Position numbers and translations under genes: made by a program. The notes under the pieces are model-generated. The model was not told where the DNA came from. It saw only the letters and a program-made list of their open reading frames with translations, and did no database searches. Positions 46,038 through 56,099 of a stretch of DNA of 64,000 nucleotides are shown here, in pieces. The stretch is from positions 3,481 to 67,480 of the forward strand of contig CAMLON010000006.1 of the NCBI GenBank assembly GCA_946481695.1, read 5' to 3'. Each line of letters starts with the position of its first letter. Position 1 is the stretch's first letter. The DNA comes from an uncultured Bartonella sp. (lineage in GTDB: Bacteria; Pseudomonadota; Alphaproteobacteria; Rhizobiales; Rhizobiaceae).

Positions 46038-47365
46038 TAGATTTTAAACAACTCTTTCAGCCATCAGATTTCAAAAACTGTAAAATTGTCATTGCTGCTG
46101 TTTCAGGGGGCGGGGATTCGACTTCGCTTCTGTTTCTTCTGCGCGATTATCTGAAACAACTTGAAGACGCACCCGAACTCCTTGCTGTCACAGTCGACCA
46201 TCGTTTGCGTCCCGAATCCGCAGCCGAGGCGGAAGAAGTTGCCCGATTGTGCAAGCGTCTCGATGTTCGCCACGAGACCGTTTGTTGGGCAGATGCAAAA
46301 CCGCAAACGGCTTTGTCTCACGAAGCACGGATCGCCCGTTACGGCTTGCTTTTTTCGGAAGCTGAAAAAGTCGGGGCGAGCGTTATCATGACCGGTCACA
46401 CATTGAACGATCAGGCCGAGACATATGAAATGCGGTTGCATCGCGGTAGCCGTCGCGGACTTGCCTGTATGCCGCGTGAATCACTTCTGATGCGCAAAAT
46501 ACGCTTAATCCGGCCTCTCTTGGGGGTGAAACGGGAACAATTACGGGAATATCTGCGCTCTATCAAACAGGACTGGATCGACGACCCGACGAATGAAAAC
46601 CCGCATTATGAGCGGGTGCGAATCCGTCAACGTTTGAAAGACGAGGATGTTGATATTATCGCCAAAAAAGTCGAAGAGGCAGCCATTTTCAGACGTGACG
46701 AGAACAAAGCCGCAGTTGAATTGATTGCCAAACTCGATATGAAGATGCAACATGCTTTATGTACGATCAGCAATGTATCAGATGAACAATTGAATGACCC
46801 CCGATTTCCTTTTGTCATGGGTGTTCTTGCCTCAATTATTGGTGGTTCGCAGGCTCTTGCAAGTGATTCACAAGTCGATTTTTTGAAAAAACAATTGGTG
46901 AAGAAACGCACGTCACTTTATCATTTTACGTTGCTTGGAACAGTCATCGAAATCAATGGTAAAACGATCAGGCTATGGCGCGAGGCGAGAAACCAGACGG
47001 CAAGTGTCGCCGGTCCACAATCTTCCATTATCTGGGATGGGCGCTACCGTGTTGATAACCGGTCGAATAATGCAGTCAGGGTAAATGTTCCCTCGGTTTG
47101 CGATATAAAGGCTGTCGCTGAAGAACAGAATATAAGCAGCCGTTCAATCCATTTTCTTTCATTGCAAACAGCATTGGCAATTTTCAGCCGGTCGGGAATC
47201 GATATTCCGGCGCTTACCGGAAAACTTGTTCACGCCGAAAATTTGACTTGCAAAAGATTTATGCGGCCGTTCGGGTGGCTTATATCATCGGACGATTACT
47301 CGCTTTTCAATATATTAAGCCCGTTTTTTGAAATGACATTGTCAACATCGCGGGAAAATGACTAA
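46028..47365 (+). CDS. tilS: tRNA(Ile)-lysidine synthase
   Basis: A 445-residue enzyme that changes the CAU-anticodon cytidine of tRNA-Ile to lysidine, making it read AUA. The PP-loop ATPase motif VSGGGDSTSL is at residues 25-34, with LAVTVDHRLRPESAAEAEEVARLC and MTGHTLNDQAETYEMRLHRGS downstream and DWIDDPTNENPHYERVRIRQ as the tRNA-binding region. The start is GTG at 46028 inside the cpoB end, giving a 10-nt overlap. The C-terminal region is less conserved. It sits between cpoB and ftsH as is common in proteobacteria. Confidence 0.93.
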   Translation: MSVIDFKQLFQPSDFKNCKIVIAAVSGGGDSTSLLFLLRDYLKQLEDAPELLAVTVDHRLRPESAAEAEEVARLCKRLDVRHETVCWADAKPQTALSHEARIARYGLLFSEAEKVGASVIMTGHTLNDQAETYEMRLHRGSRRGLACMPRESLLMRKIRLIRPLLGVKREQLREYLRSIKQDWIDDPTNENPHYERVRIRQRLKDEDVDIIAKKVEEAAIFRRDENKAAVELIAKLDMKMQHALCTISNVSDEQLNDPRFPFVMGVLASIIGGSQALASDSQVDFLKKQLVKKRTSLYHFTLLGTVIEINGKTIRLWREARNQTASVAGPQSSIIWDGRYRVDNRSNNAVRVNVPSVCDIKAVAEEQNISSRSIHFLSLQTALAIFSRSGIDIPALTGKLVHAENLTCKRFMRPFGWLISSDDYSLFNILSPFFEMTLSTSREND

Positions 47366-47478
47366 AAAGCCGGATGAATTATGATGAAAGGTGATCTTCA
47401 ACCTTGGCAAGGCAACTTCAAGCACATATGTTACATTAAAATTATCTGACAGAGCGTAATAGATCGAGTGGACCTAAT

Positions 47479-49620
47479 ATGAATCCAAATTATCGTTCCT
47501 TCCTGATATGGGGGATCATTGCACTCTTGCTGATTACTTTGTTTTCGTTTTTTAACGGGAATAGTCAGCAAGCTGGCACAGGAGAGATTACTTATTCAGA
47601 TTTTCTGAAGCGGGTTGATAATAAAGAAATCAAAACCGTCACGATTCAAGGACAACGTTTGACCGGTATCACAACCGATAACCGGACCGTCCTTTCTTTC
47701 GCTCCTAATGATCCCGGTCTTGTCGATCGTCTTGAAAGCAAGAACGTCAATGTCCGGGCGCAACCGGAAAGCACGGGAAACAGCACATTCATGAATTTGC
47801 TTTTCTCGCTTTTACCCGTTGTTATCCTGATTGGTGTGTGGATCTTCTTCATGCGCCAGATGCAAGGCGGTTCACGCGGCGCTATGGGGTTCGGCAAATC
47901 GAAAGCAAAACTGCTGACAGAAGCCCATGGTCGCGTAACATTCAAGGATGTCGCGGGTGTTGATGAAGCCAAACAGGATCTACAGGAAATTGTCGAATTT
48001 TTGCGCGAACCACAAAAGTTCCAGCGTCTTGGCGGCCGTATCCCGCGGGGTGTTTTGCTTGTTGGCCCGCCGGGAACCGGTAAAACATTGCTCGCCCGTT
48101 CTGTTGCCGGTGAAGCCAATGTGCCGTTCTTCACAATTTCCGGTTCGGATTTTGTCGAAATGTTTGTTGGTGTTGGTGCAAGCCGCGTTCGCGACATGTT
48201 CGAGCAGGCAAAAAAGAATGCGCCATGTATCATTTTCATTGATGAGATTGATGCCGTTGGCCGTCATCGCGGTGCCGGTTTCGGCGGTGGCAATGATGAA
48301 CGTGAACAGACTTTGAACCAGCTTCTTGTCGAGATGGACGGGTTCGAGCCGAATGAAAGCATTATTCTGATTGCCGCAACCAACCGTCCCGATGTGCTTG
48401 ATCCGGCATTGTTGCGTCCGGGGCGTTTTGACCGGCAGGTGGTTGTTCCTAATCCCGATGTTGCAGGGCGTGAGGAAATTCTTAAAGTCCATGTTCGCAA
48501 TGTGCCTTTGGCGCCCAATGTCGATTTGAAGATTGTGGCGCGCGGCACACCCGGATTTTCCGGTGCCGATTTGATGAACCTTGTCAATGAAGCGGCACTT
48601 ATGGCAGCACGGCGCGACAAACGTCTGGTCACCATGCAGGAATTCGAGGATGCCAAAGACAAAGTCATGATGGGGGCAGAACGCCATTCCGCCATGACAC
48701 CGGCAGAAAAAGAGCTGACAGCTTTTCACGAAGCCGGACATGCCATTATTGCTATCAATATGCCGGCAGCCGATCCCGTGCACAAAGCAACGATTGTCCC
48801 GCGTGGTCGCGCACTCGGCATGGTTATGCAATTGCCGGAAGGTGACAAATATTCGATGAGCTACCGCTACATGATTTCGCGTCTGGCAATCATGATGGGT
48901 GGCCGTGTTGCCGAAGAATTGAAGTTCGGCAAGGATAACATCACTTCCGGCGCGTCTTCCGACATTGAACAGGCAACGAAACTTGCCCGTGCTATGGTCA
49001 CACGTTGGGGCTTCTCCGATGAACTCGGCAAGGTTACTTATGGCGAAAGTCAGGAAGATATGTATCAGGGAGGCGGGCGTAACCAGCAAGTTTCGGAAGA
49101 AACTGCAAGGGTGATTGATTCCGAGATACGCCGCCTTATCGACGAAGCCTATCAGACGGCCAAACAAACCTTGACCTCGAAAAAGAAACAATGGGTTGCA
49201 CTTGCCGAAGGCTTGCTTGAATACGAAACTCTTACAGGAGCCGAAATTCAGGAAGTTATTAACGGCAAACCGCCTTCACGGGATATGGGCAAGGATTCGC
49301 CGACACCGCATGTCTCGAGTGTTCCGAAAGCCGGGAAAACGCCCGAAAAACCTAAAACCGACCAGTCGAAGTCGGTTGTTGTAAGGGCAAAAGCGGCTTC
49401 TCAACCGGCTGATGAAGCCGATAAAAAGTCTGAAACTTCCGAAAAGCCGGAAATCGAAAAAAAGACAACTGAAAAAAAAGCAGCCGAAAAAAAGCCGAAA
49501 AGGACAAGAAAGGCGACAAAAACTTCGCCATCGCAAAAGTCCGAAAAACCGGTAACGGAAAGTAAAAAATCGGCAAAGGAAGAAACCGTCACCGATCATG
49601 GTGATGATAAAAAGGCCTGA
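47479..49620 (+). CDS. ftsH: ATP-dependent zinc metalloprotease FtsH with extended C-terminal tail
   Basis: A 713-residue membrane-bound AAA+ protease. Two membrane segments flank a small periplasmic domain (residues about 8-25 and 104-125). Walker A GPPGTGKT is at 196-203, Walker B IIFIDEID at 251-258, the second region of homology near 300-320, and the zinc motif HEAGH at 417-421. After the conserved core ends near residue 600 there is an approximately 100-residue lysine-, serine-, threonine- and glutamate-rich low-complexity tail, so the protein is longer than the usual 610-650 residues. It degrades membrane proteins and regulators. A terminator follows. Confidence 0.97.
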   Translation: MNPNYRSFLIWGIIALLLITLFSFFNGNSQQAGTGEITYSDFLKRVDNKEIKTVTIQGQRLTGITTDNRTVLSFAPNDPGLVDRLESKNVNVRAQPESTGNSTFMNLLFSLLPVVILIGVWIFFMRQMQGGSRGAMGFGKSKAKLLTEAHGRVTFKDVAGVDEAKQDLQEIVEFLREPQKFQRLGGRIPRGVLLVGPPGTGKTLLARSVAGEANVPFFTISGSDFVEMFVGVGASRVRDMFEQAKKNAPCIIFIDEIDAVGRHRGAGFGGGNDEREQTLNQLLVEMDGFEPNESIILIAATNRPDVLDPALLRPGRFDRQVVVPNPDVAGREEILKVHVRNVPLAPNVDLKIVARGTPGFSGADLMNLVNEAALMAARRDKRLVTMQEFEDAKDKVMMGAERHSAMTPAEKELTAFHEAGHAIIAINMPAADPVHKATIVPRGRALGMVMQLPEGDKYSMSYRYMISRLAIMMGGRVAEELKFGKDNITSGASSDIEQATKLARAMVTRWGFSDELGKVTYGESQEDMYQGGGRNQQVSEETARVIDSEIRRLIDEAYQTAKQTLTSKKKQWVALAEGLLEYETLTGAEIQEVINGKPPSRDMGKDSPTPHVSSVPKAGKTPEKPKTDQSKSVVVRAKAASQPADEADKKSETSEKPEIEKKTTEKKAAEKKPKRTRKATKTSPSQKSEKPVTESKKSAKEETVTDHGDDKKA

Positions 49621-49640
49621 ATTCCGGTTCAAAAAATCTG

Positions 49641-49673
49641 AAGCGGCTTGATACGCTCAAGCCGCTTTTATTT
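49641..49673 (+). terminator. Rho-independent terminator after ftsH
   Basis: AAGCGGCTTGA(tacgc)TCAAGCCGCTT followed by TTATTTTG. Confidence 0.9.
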
Positions 49674-49808
49674 TGTTCAAACATATGAATGTTAACCGTG
49701 TCGTGATAATTCGCGCCATGAAGGCCTTCATTGATGCGGTCGACGGTTGGTTTTCTGCTTAAAAATTGTTAGTTGGAACATTGAAAATTGTAGTATGAAT
49801 GGCCGGCA

Positions 49809-49870
49809 GAATTTTATCGAAATTTGAATTGATCGAAATTTGAATTTTATCGAACACGGAATTTTATCGA
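49809..49870 (+). repeat. Short direct repeats in the glmM leader
   Basis: The segment gaattttatcga occurs at 49809-49820, 49842-49853 (as gaattttatcga) and 49859-49870, with gaattgatcga between the first two. The repeats end just before the glmM ribosome site. Confidence 0.85.
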
Positions 49871-49884
49871 AAAAGGAAAATATA

Positions 49885-51237
49885 ATGGCGTTTAAATATT
49901 TCGGTACCGATGGAATAAGGGGGAAAGCCAATACATTTCCGATGACCGCAGATGTGGCTATGAAAGTCGGTATGGCGGTAGGTATTCTTTTTCGCAGTCA
50001 GGGGCGGCCGGGAAGAGTTGTTATCGGCAAAGATACACGCCTGTCGGGCTATATGCTGGAAAATGCTATGGTTGCAGGTTTTACGGCAAGCGGCATGGAA
50101 GTGTTTCTTTTGGGGCCAATTCCCACACCAGCCGTCGCAATGCTTTGCCGTTCGCTGCGTGCCGATGTCGGCGTTATGATTTCGGCCTCCCATAATCCTT
50201 TTTTCGATAACGGTATAAAATTGTTCGGTCCGGACGGTTTTAAACTTTCCGACGAAATCGAGATGAAAATCGAAAAACTCATTGAAAGCGACATGACCAA
50301 CGAGCTTGCGGGACAGTCGCAAATCGGTCGGGCAAAGCGCGTTGAAGGTGATATTTATCGTTATATCGAGTTTGCCAAACGCACATTGCCGCGTGATGTC
50401 CGATTGGACGGTATGCGTATTGTTGTCGATTGTGCCAATGGTGCGGCCTATAAAGCAGCACCGCTTGCGCTGTGGGAGCTTGGTGCGGAAGTTGTCACAT
50501 TGAGCGATAAGCCGACAGGCACAAATATCAACGAAGATTGCGGTTCGACCCACCCGATTGCTTTGATGCGCAAGGTTCATGAAGTGAGAGCGGATGCGGG
50601 AATCGCACTTGATGGCGATGGCGACCGCGTGGTGATGGTTGACGAAACCGGAGCCATTATCGACGGTGACCAGTTGATGGCCGTTGTTGCCGAACGGTGG
50701 CTGGAAAATGGTCTTTTACGTGGTGGCGGTATCGTTGCAACAGTCATGTCCAATCTCGGACTTGAACGTTTTCTCGGTCAAAAAGGTCTGACCATGGCAA
50801 GAACCAAGGTTGGCGACCGGTATGTGGTTGAATATATGCGTCAGCATGGTTTCAATGTCGGTGGCGAACAATCGGGTCATATTGTGCTATCCGATTACGG
50901 GACGACCGGCGATGGTCTGGTGACATCGTTACAAATTCTGGGATGTGCAAAAGAATCACAAAAGCCGATGAGCGAGCTTTGTCACCGCTTCGAGCCGGTG
51001 CCGCAAGTCTTGAAGAATGTCCGCTTTTCCGAAGGCAAACCGCTTGAAGATGCCCACGTCAAAGATGTTATCAAAAACGCTGAAAAACGTTTGGGAAAAA
51101 ATGGTCGACTGGTTATTCGCCCGTCGGGAACCGAGCCTCTCATTCGTGTTATGGCGGAAGGTGATGATGAACGTTTGATCGGAAATGTGGTTGACGAGAT
51201 CGTCGAGGCGCTAAAAAAGGTAAGAGACGCCATCTGA
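49885..51237 (+). CDS. glmM: Phosphoglucosamine mutase
   Basis: A 450-residue enzyme interconverting glucosamine 6-phosphate and 1-phosphate for UDP-GlcNAc and cell-wall synthesis. [20 protein letters not shown] is the family start. Catalytic phospho-serine Ser102 lies in [17 protein letters not shown], the metal loop is DGDGDRV near residue 241, the sugar loop [10 protein letters not shown], and the phosphate loop [12 protein letters not shown] near the end. AAAGGA precedes ATG 49885; the frame upstream to 49840 is repeat sequence and not used. It follows ftsH as in many alphaproteobacteria, but a terminator lies between. Confidence 0.97.
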   Translation: MAFKYFGTDGIRGKANTFPMTADVAMKVGMAVGILFRSQGRPGRVVIGKDTRLSGYMLENAMVAGFTASGMEVFLLGPIPTPAVAMLCRSLRADVGVMISASHNPFFDNGIKLFGPDGFKLSDEIEMKIEKLIESDMTNELAGQSQIGRAKRVEGDIYRYIEFAKRTLPRDVRLDGMRIVVDCANGAAYKAAPLALWELGAEVVTLSDKPTGTNINEDCGSTHPIALMRKVHEVRADAGIALDGDGDRVVMVDETGAIIDGDQLMAVVAERWLENGLLRGGGIVATVMSNLGLERFLGQKGLTMARTKVGDRYVVEYMRQHGFNVGGEQSGHIVLSDYGTTGDGLVTSLQILGCAKESQKPMSELCHRFEPVPQVLKNVRFSEGKPLEDAHVKDVIKNAEKRLGKNGRLVIRPSGTEPLIRVMAEGDDERLIGNVVDEIVEALKKVRDAI

Positions 51238-51285
51238 CAAGTGCCCGAACTATAGTTCGAGCGCAAATAGACTTTTCGTTTTTTT

Positions 51286-51318
51286 GAAAAGCAGCCTGAA
51301 AATGGCTGCTTTTTTTAT
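51286..51318 (+). terminator. Rho-independent terminator after glmM
   Basis: AAAAGCAGCC(tgaaaat)GGCTGCTTTTTTT. Confidence 0.9.
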
Positions 51319-51454
51319 GCCTGTTCCGGCTTTGAATAGCTTTTTGGTTATGGAAAATAGATAGTTAAAATTTATGGTTAAGAACGTCTTAACCAATCAT
51401 GTTTAAAAAGCTTCACAAGATGATGGCATTTGCGTCTTGTTTAGAGGCTTGAGA

Positions 51455-52183
51455 ATGAAATTTTGCTTTGCATTTATTGGAGCATTGTCGGCACTTGGTT
51501 CAAATCAGGCGCTGGCCAATGACATCGACCTTGACAAGGTTCCCGAAATTGCCATCACAACCGAAAACATTCCCTTTTATGCAAAAGCATATGCCGGTGT
51601 CAGCCTCGGCGACATCCATAAATTCGACAGATTCGATTCGGGCGATGCAAGTGCCGATTATCACTGGAAAAACAAAGGTGATATGGATAACGCCTTTCTT
51701 GGCGGGGTCGGTCTGGGCTATCGTCTCAATGATATTGTCCGCCTTGACGGGACGATCGAATATCGTGCCAAAAATACAATCACTGCGAAGGATCGCGATT
51801 TCGATACAACAAGAAAATATGAAGGTGATATATCTTCAACCGTATTCATGGCGAATGCTTATGTCGACCTTGTAACCTATCATGATGTTACGCCCTATAT
51901 CGGGGCAGGCCTCGGAGCAAGTGCCAATCGTGTCAGCGACTTCGAGGTGGATAACGGTAGACAAACCTATGAGGCAGCCGCAAAAACCGAATGGGATTTT
52001 GCTTTTGCAATCCATGCAGGCATAGGTGTGAAACTTTCCCCTCGTGTTATATTCGACATCGGTTATAGCTATAGCGATCTGGGCGACGCAAAAACTGCCG
52101 GTATTTCGGAAAACGGCGCTCTCAAGCTCGACCATCTGACATCACATGATGTAAAAGTGGGTATAAGATACGCTTTCAAATAA
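51455..52183 (+). CDS. Outer-membrane beta-barrel protein (Omp25/Opa-like)
   Basis: A 242-residue protein with a signal peptide ending ALA before NDIDLDKV. The mature part alternates polar and hydrophobic residues, with AKAYAGVSLGDIHKF, FLGGVGLGYRLNDIVRLDGTIEYR, FMANAYVDLVTYHDVTPYIGAGLGASAN and IFDIGYSYSDLGDAKT, a pattern shared with small eight-stranded outer-membrane proteins. The last residues (HDVKVGIRYAFK) form the usual final strand. AGAGG at 51443-51447 lies 7 nt before ATG 51455. Relation to Omp25/Omp31 is by overall pattern; role unknown. Confidence 0.85.
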   Translation: MKFCFAFIGALSALGSNQALANDIDLDKVPEIAITTENIPFYAKAYAGVSLGDIHKFDRFDSGDASADYHWKNKGDMDNAFLGGVGLGYRLNDIVRLDGTIEYRAKNTITAKDRDFDTTRKYEGDISSTVFMANAYVDLVTYHDVTPYIGAGLGASANRVSDFEVDNGRQTYEAAAKTEWDFAFAIHAGIGVKLSPRVIFDIGYSYSDLGDAKTAGISENGALKLDHLTSHDVKVGIRYAFK

Positions 52184-52208
52184 TCAATTGTAACTACTTG
52201 CGAAAAGA

Positions 52209-52241
52209 CAAAAACCGGTTGGAACACAACCGGTTTTTTAA
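52209..52241 (+). terminator. Rho-independent terminator (convergent genes)
   Basis: AAAACCGGTT(ggaacac)AACCGGTTTTTTAAA. The U-tract favours the plus-strand OMP gene; the symmetric stem may also serve the minus-strand pair. Confidence 0.88.
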
Positions 52242-52265
52242 AATTTCATCCCTTGAATACGGATT

Positions 52266-52703
52266 TTACGACTTCCGGTTGTTATCCTTGTTCCAGAACA
52301 TCAATGCTGCCAATCCGATAAGGGGAATTGCAAGAGTAAGCGTCTTTTTGTTTTTCAATATGGCAGGAACGGCAGCAACAAGAGATGCCGCCACAAGGTT
52401 GAACCGCTCGTCATTCATCTGTTCTTCATAGATTTTTCGTCTTTTGGCTGAAACAGACCGGCCGATTAAAAAACCGGCAAGCGCCACAATGAGCCAAAAG
52501 GCAAAAATAATCGTTGCCGACAAGATCGGAGAGACCACCCATGTAAGGGCAATAAATGCTATGACGCACAGGAATATCACCGCGAAAAACAGTGACAAAC
52601 CGATCAGTAAATAACAAATTGCCTGATTACGCGTTGATTTGACTGCCGTTTTCACGCTGCCATTTGCCAAACCGCCAATAAGCGGCGCGATAAGCCGCAA
52701 CAT
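52266..52703 (-). CDS. Small membrane protein, holin-superfamily-like (YqjE-type context)
   Basis: A 145-residue protein with two strong adjacent hydrophobic helices (ICYLLIGLSLFFAVIFLCVIAFIALTW and ATIIFAFWLIVALAGFLIG, residues about 29-85) and a third near the C-terminus (LTLAIPLIGLAALMFW). Between them is a basic polar region (SAKRRKIYEEQ). It lies 3 bp after the DUF883 gene, an arrangement like E. coli yqjD-yqjE, whose products are inner-membrane proteins. I do not recognise a specific family with certainty. Confidence 0.7.
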   Translation of the reverse strand: MLRLIAPLIGGLANGSVKTAVKSTRNQAICYLLIGLSLFFAVIFLCVIAFIALTWVVSPILSATIIFAFWLIVALAGFLIGRSVSAKRRKIYEEQMNDERFNLVAASLVAAVPAILKNKKTLTLAIPLIGLAALMFWNKDNNRKS

Positions 52704-52706
52704 ATT

Positions 52707-53018
52707 TTAACGCCGCATCAACAGAGCAAGAATAAAACCGACACCTGCGGCTGCGGCAAGGCTTGCAATCGGTTTTTCGCGTATGCAATTGCACAATTGT
52801 CCTTGCACATCGCCAATCTTTTCTTTTGCCTGCGAGATCGCTTCCTCACCATTTTCTTTCGCCGATGCATAAAGCTTTTCGGCTTTGCCTTTTGCGGCTG
52901 TCAGTTTTTCGGAACCCAGATCATTCAATGTGGAATGAATATTGGAAACCTCTTTTTTCAACTGTTCAAATTGTTCCTGGAGACTTTTTTCGGTTGGTGT
53001 CGCATTTTCCTTAGGCAT
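52707..53018 (-). CDS. DUF883 family protein (ElaB/YqjD-like)
   Basis: A 103-residue protein: a charged amphipathic helical region (residues about 10-80, with LQEQFEQLKKEVSNI and AKGKAEKLYASAKENGEEAISQAKEKIGDVQGQL) and a C-terminal membrane anchor ending ALLMRR. This is the DUF883 pattern of ElaB and YqjD, C-tail-anchored inner-membrane proteins reported to bind ribosomes in stationary phase. It is the first gene of a pair with the downstream membrane protein. Function here is inferred from family. Confidence 0.85.
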   Translation of the reverse strand: MPKENATPTEKSLQEQFEQLKKEVSNIHSTLNDLGSEKLTAAKGKAEKLYASAKENGEEAISQAKEKIGDVQGQLCNCIREKPIASLAAAAGVGFILALLMRR

Positions 53019-53202
53019 ATCGTCTTCTCCTGCTTTAAGAATGAATGACCGTACGAAATTTTCGGACGATGTACTTTAATTACATAGTTATTATGTTTGT
53101 TTTTTCCACTTTTTTCGCAAAAGTCTGCAACAATAAACTGTAAATGGAAATAAAAATCTGAAACAAAAGAAACGGGAAACAGATTTTTCGGGGAGGTCAT
53201 AA

Positions 53203-54498
53203 TTGAAAAATAACAATGATCGTCAATTATTGAACGAACTTTTTGATTGTGCGGTTGCCGCTGCCAATCCGGAATGTTTGATGGAACAGTTTTTACCTGC
53301 AAAGCCAAAAGGCAGGACTATTGTTGTGGGAGCGGGCAAAGGTTCCGCTCAAATGGCTTTGACACTTGAAAAACTATGGGATAAAGTCGGCTATGGCGAG
53401 CTTGAAGGTGCGGTTGTCACCTGTTATGGCCACGCGACCTCGCTTCGTTCGATTGAAGTTCTGGAAGCTTCCCACCCTTTGCCGGATGAAAACGGGCTGA
53501 AAGCGGCAAAAAAGCTTGTCAAACTTGTTCAAGGATTATCAGCCGATGATCTGGTCATTGCGCTTATCTGCGGTGGTGGCTCGGCTTTGTTGCCTTTGCC
53601 GCTTGAACCTTTGACACTTGAAGACGAAATCGCAATCAATGAGGCATTGTTAAAAAGTGGTGCTCCTATCGGCGCAATGAATACGATCAGGAAGCATTTG
53701 TCACAAATCAAAGGAGGGCGGCTTGCCTATTATGCAGCGCCCGCCCGCGTCGTCAGTTTCATTGTGTCGGATATTCCGGGAGACATTGCCTCGCAAGTTG
53801 CATCCGGTCCCACAGTTGCCGATTGGTCAACCCGCGAGGAAGCGTTAAAATTTGTAAGCCAATATCATATTGCTTTGCCTCCAAAAGCCGTTTCCGTTTT
53901 AAAGAGCGAGCTTGCCAAGGCTCCAACCCCTGATAATCCTGCTTTTGAAAAAAATGCCGCCTATATTGTTGCATCGGCGGCGACATCGCTGGAAGCCGCC
54001 GCCGCTCATGCGCGCAAAGCCGGTTTGAATGCCATTATCCTTTCCGATTCGATTGAAGGTGAAGCAAAGGATATTGCATTGATGCATGCTGCCATTGCCC
54101 GTGAAATTGCCTTGAAAAACCGCCCCTTTGAAAAACCTGTCGTTATGCTTTCGGGCGGCGAAACAACCGTGACGATCACCGGCGATTACAACAAGGGTGA
54201 CGTTGGCAAGGGTGGAAGAAATAGCGAATTTTTACTGTCATTTTCGATGGCAATAGAGGGGGAGAGTTCTATCACGGCACTTGCGGCAGATACGGATGGT
54301 CGCGACGGTAGCGAATTCAATGCAGGTGCATTTTGTGACGGCAGCAGTTGTTTACGTCTCAAACAGCAAGGTTTTGATCCCGCAACTTTTCTTGCCCGCC
54401 ACGATGCTTGGAGTGCATTCAATATGCTCGATGACCTTCTTGAAACCGGCCCGACGGGAACCAATGTCAATGATTTCCGTGCAATCATTGTTCGTTAA
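53203..54498 (+). CDS. Glycerate 2-kinase family protein (GckA/TtuD type)
   Basis: A 431-residue enzyme of the MOFRL/DUF4147 glycerate kinase family, which phosphorylates D-glycerate to 2-phosphoglycerate (older name hydroxypyruvate reductase TtuD). Seen are IVVGAGKGSAQMALTLE, ASHPLPDENGLKAAKKLV, LICGGGSALLPLPLE, NTIRKHLSQIKGGRLA, FIVSDIPGDIASQVASGPTV and, in the MOFRL domain, LSGGETTVTI, GKGGRNSEFLLSF and AADTDGRDGSEFNAGAF. The start is TTG at 53203, supported by GGGGAGG 6 nt upstream. Its product feeds into the glycolytic block earlier in this window. Confidence 0.92.
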   Translation: MKNNNDRQLLNELFDCAVAAANPECLMEQFLPAKPKGRTIVVGAGKGSAQMALTLEKLWDKVGYGELEGAVVTCYGHATSLRSIEVLEASHPLPDENGLKAAKKLVKLVQGLSADDLVIALICGGGSALLPLPLEPLTLEDEIAINEALLKSGAPIGAMNTIRKHLSQIKGGRLAYYAAPARVVSFIVSDIPGDIASQVASGPTVADWSTREEALKFVSQYHIALPPKAVSVLKSELAKAPTPDNPAFEKNAAYIVASAATSLEAAAAHARKAGLNAIILSDSIEGEAKDIALMHAAIAREIALKNRPFEKPVVMLSGGETTVTITGDYNKGDVGKGGRNSEFLLSFSMAIEGESSITALAADTDGRDGSEFNAGAFCDGSSCLRLKQQGFDPATFLARHDAWSAFNMLDDLLETGPTGTNVNDFRAIIVR

Positions 54499-54627
54499 GA
54501 CGGCGCCGGGGGTAGAATTTTTTGGCAGGCAGAAAATAACTTCAATATTTGCATAAACATGACTTGATTTATCATATTAAATTTTGTTAATTAATCGCCA
54601 TCGAATTGAAGTTCAGGAACGAGAGCG

Positions 54628-55650
54628 ATGATGAGATCTTTTACAAGGCTTGTAACTGCCGCGGCATTTCTATGCCTGGCTGGCGGCTATGCATCGGCAC
54701 AAAATGAAGTGCAGCAAACAACCGGAAATCAGGTATTGCAAGCTGGCGAAAAAGCCTTACAAACCGGTGAAAATGTCTTGCATTCCGGTGAAAGTGCCGT
54801 TCAGACGGGCGAAAATGCTTTGAAAGCAGGTGAACAGGCTTTGCAATCGGCCGCTTCGGAAACGGAAAGCACAGCTAAAGCTGCTGCCGATACGGCCAGT
54901 CAGGCTGCCGACCATTTTATCGCTTCCATCCCGCATGATCTTTCACCTATCGGTATGTTCCTGAATGCAGACTGGGTCGTTAAAGTGGTTATGGTCGGTC
55001 TGGCACTCGCTTCTGTTGCAACCTGGGTTATTTTCATTGTCAAACTTATCGAAGTATCGGCGGTGAAAAGGCGGGCAAGAGCGACCATGAGGCAGGTTAA
55101 CGGCGCTCAAAGCCTTTCCGAGCTTGCTTTGGCAGTTAAAAATGACAAAGGTGTCGGCCCCCGCTTGGTACAGGCGGCACAAGATGAAGTGGAAGCTTCG
55201 CTCGCAGCCGTGGATTTGGCTGGAACCGAGGGCTTGAAAGAACGATTGAGTTCGGTTCTCTCGCGCATTATTTCAGCATCCGGACGTCATGTTGCATTCG
55301 GAACCGGTGTGTTGGCAACAATCGGCGCTATCGGTCCTTTCGTCGGCCTTTTCGGTACTGTCTGGGGTATTATGAATTCCTTCATCGGTATTTCGCAAGC
55401 GCAAACAACCAATCTTGCCGTTGTTGCTCCCGGTATTGCTGAAGCGCTTCTTGCAACAGCCATCGGCCTTGTTGCAGCCGTGCCCGCTGTCATTATCTAC
55501 AATGTCTTTGCCCGTTTGATTACCGGTTATCGGCAACAGCTTATTGATGTTTCAGCCGGAATTGAACGTCTTGTCAGTCGTGATCTCGACTTCCGTAAAG
55601 TCAAGCGTGAAACAGCAACACGGCCGAGTTTGTCGATTGCTGCGGAGTAG
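54628..55650 (+). CDS. exbB: TonB-system proton channel ExbB with N-terminal heptad repeats
   Basis: A 340-residue MotA/TolQ/ExbB protein. The signal peptide (MMRSFTRLVTAAAFLCLAGGYASAQ) is followed by a periplasmic extension with five 7-residue repeats of the form G-E-x-A/V-L-x-x (GEKALQT, GENVLHS, GESAVQT, GENALKA, GEQALQS; about residues 40-75). The channel core follows: FLNADWVVKVVMVGLALASVATWVIFIVKL, FGTGVLATIGAIGPFVGLFGTVWGIMNSF and [27 protein letters not shown]. With ExbD it powers TonB-dependent uptake. A tonB gene is not in the window. It is paralogous to tolQ. Confidence 0.94.
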   Translation: MMRSFTRLVTAAAFLCLAGGYASAQNEVQQTTGNQVLQAGEKALQTGENVLHSGESAVQTGENALKAGEQALQSAASETESTAKAAADTASQAADHFIASIPHDLSPIGMFLNADWVVKVVMVGLALASVATWVIFIVKLIEVSAVKRRARATMRQVNGAQSLSELALAVKNDKGVGPRLVQAAQDEVEASLAAVDLAGTEGLKERLSSVLSRIISASGRHVAFGTGVLATIGAIGPFVGLFGTVWGIMNSFIGISQAQTTNLAVVAPGIAEALLATAIGLVAAVPAVIIYNVFARLITGYRQQLIDVSAGIERLVSRDLDFRKVKRETATRPSLSIAAE

Positions 55651-55656
55651 GAAGAG

Positions 55657-56094
55657 ATGGCAACAAAGCTTTCAGATCTCGACAGTGATGAACTTGATGT
55701 CAGTCATGAAATCAATGTAACGCCGTTCATTGATGTTATTCTGGTTTTGCTCATCATTTTCATGGTTGCCGCACCTCTGGCAACAAGCGATATTCCGGTA
55801 CAACTGCCGACATCTTCGACACCTGCGCAACCAAAACCTGACAAACCGGTCTATATCACATTGCAGCAGGATAAATCGCTTTATGTAGGAGAAGAAAAAG
55901 CGTCTTTGGATGACCTCAGGACGACTCTTGATCGGCTTACTTCAAACAATCATGAAGAAAAAATCTTTATTCGTGGTGACGCAAGCGTGGAATATAGCGG
56001 CATTATCGAACTTCTTAATGAATTGCGTGCGGCCGGATACACAAAAATAGGTCTTGTCGGTTTGGAAAAAACATCGGCGCCAGCTCCACAGTAA
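55657..56094 (+). CDS. exbD: TonB-system protein ExbD
   Basis: A 145-residue protein, 6 bp after exb[37 protein letters not shown] contains the single membrane helix with its proton-coupling aspartate; the periplasmic domain follows to the end. It is the usual partner of ExbB and paralogous to TolR. The downstream spacer contains tandem repeats and no tonB. Confidence 0.94.
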   Translation: MATKLSDLDSDELDVSHEINVTPFIDVILVLLIIFMVAAPLATSDIPVQLPTSSTPAQPKPDKPVYITLQQDKSLYVGEEKASLDDLRTTLDRLTSNNHEEKIFIRGDASVEYSGIIELLNELRAAGYTKIGLVGLEKTSAPAPQ

Positions 56095-56099
56095 AATAA

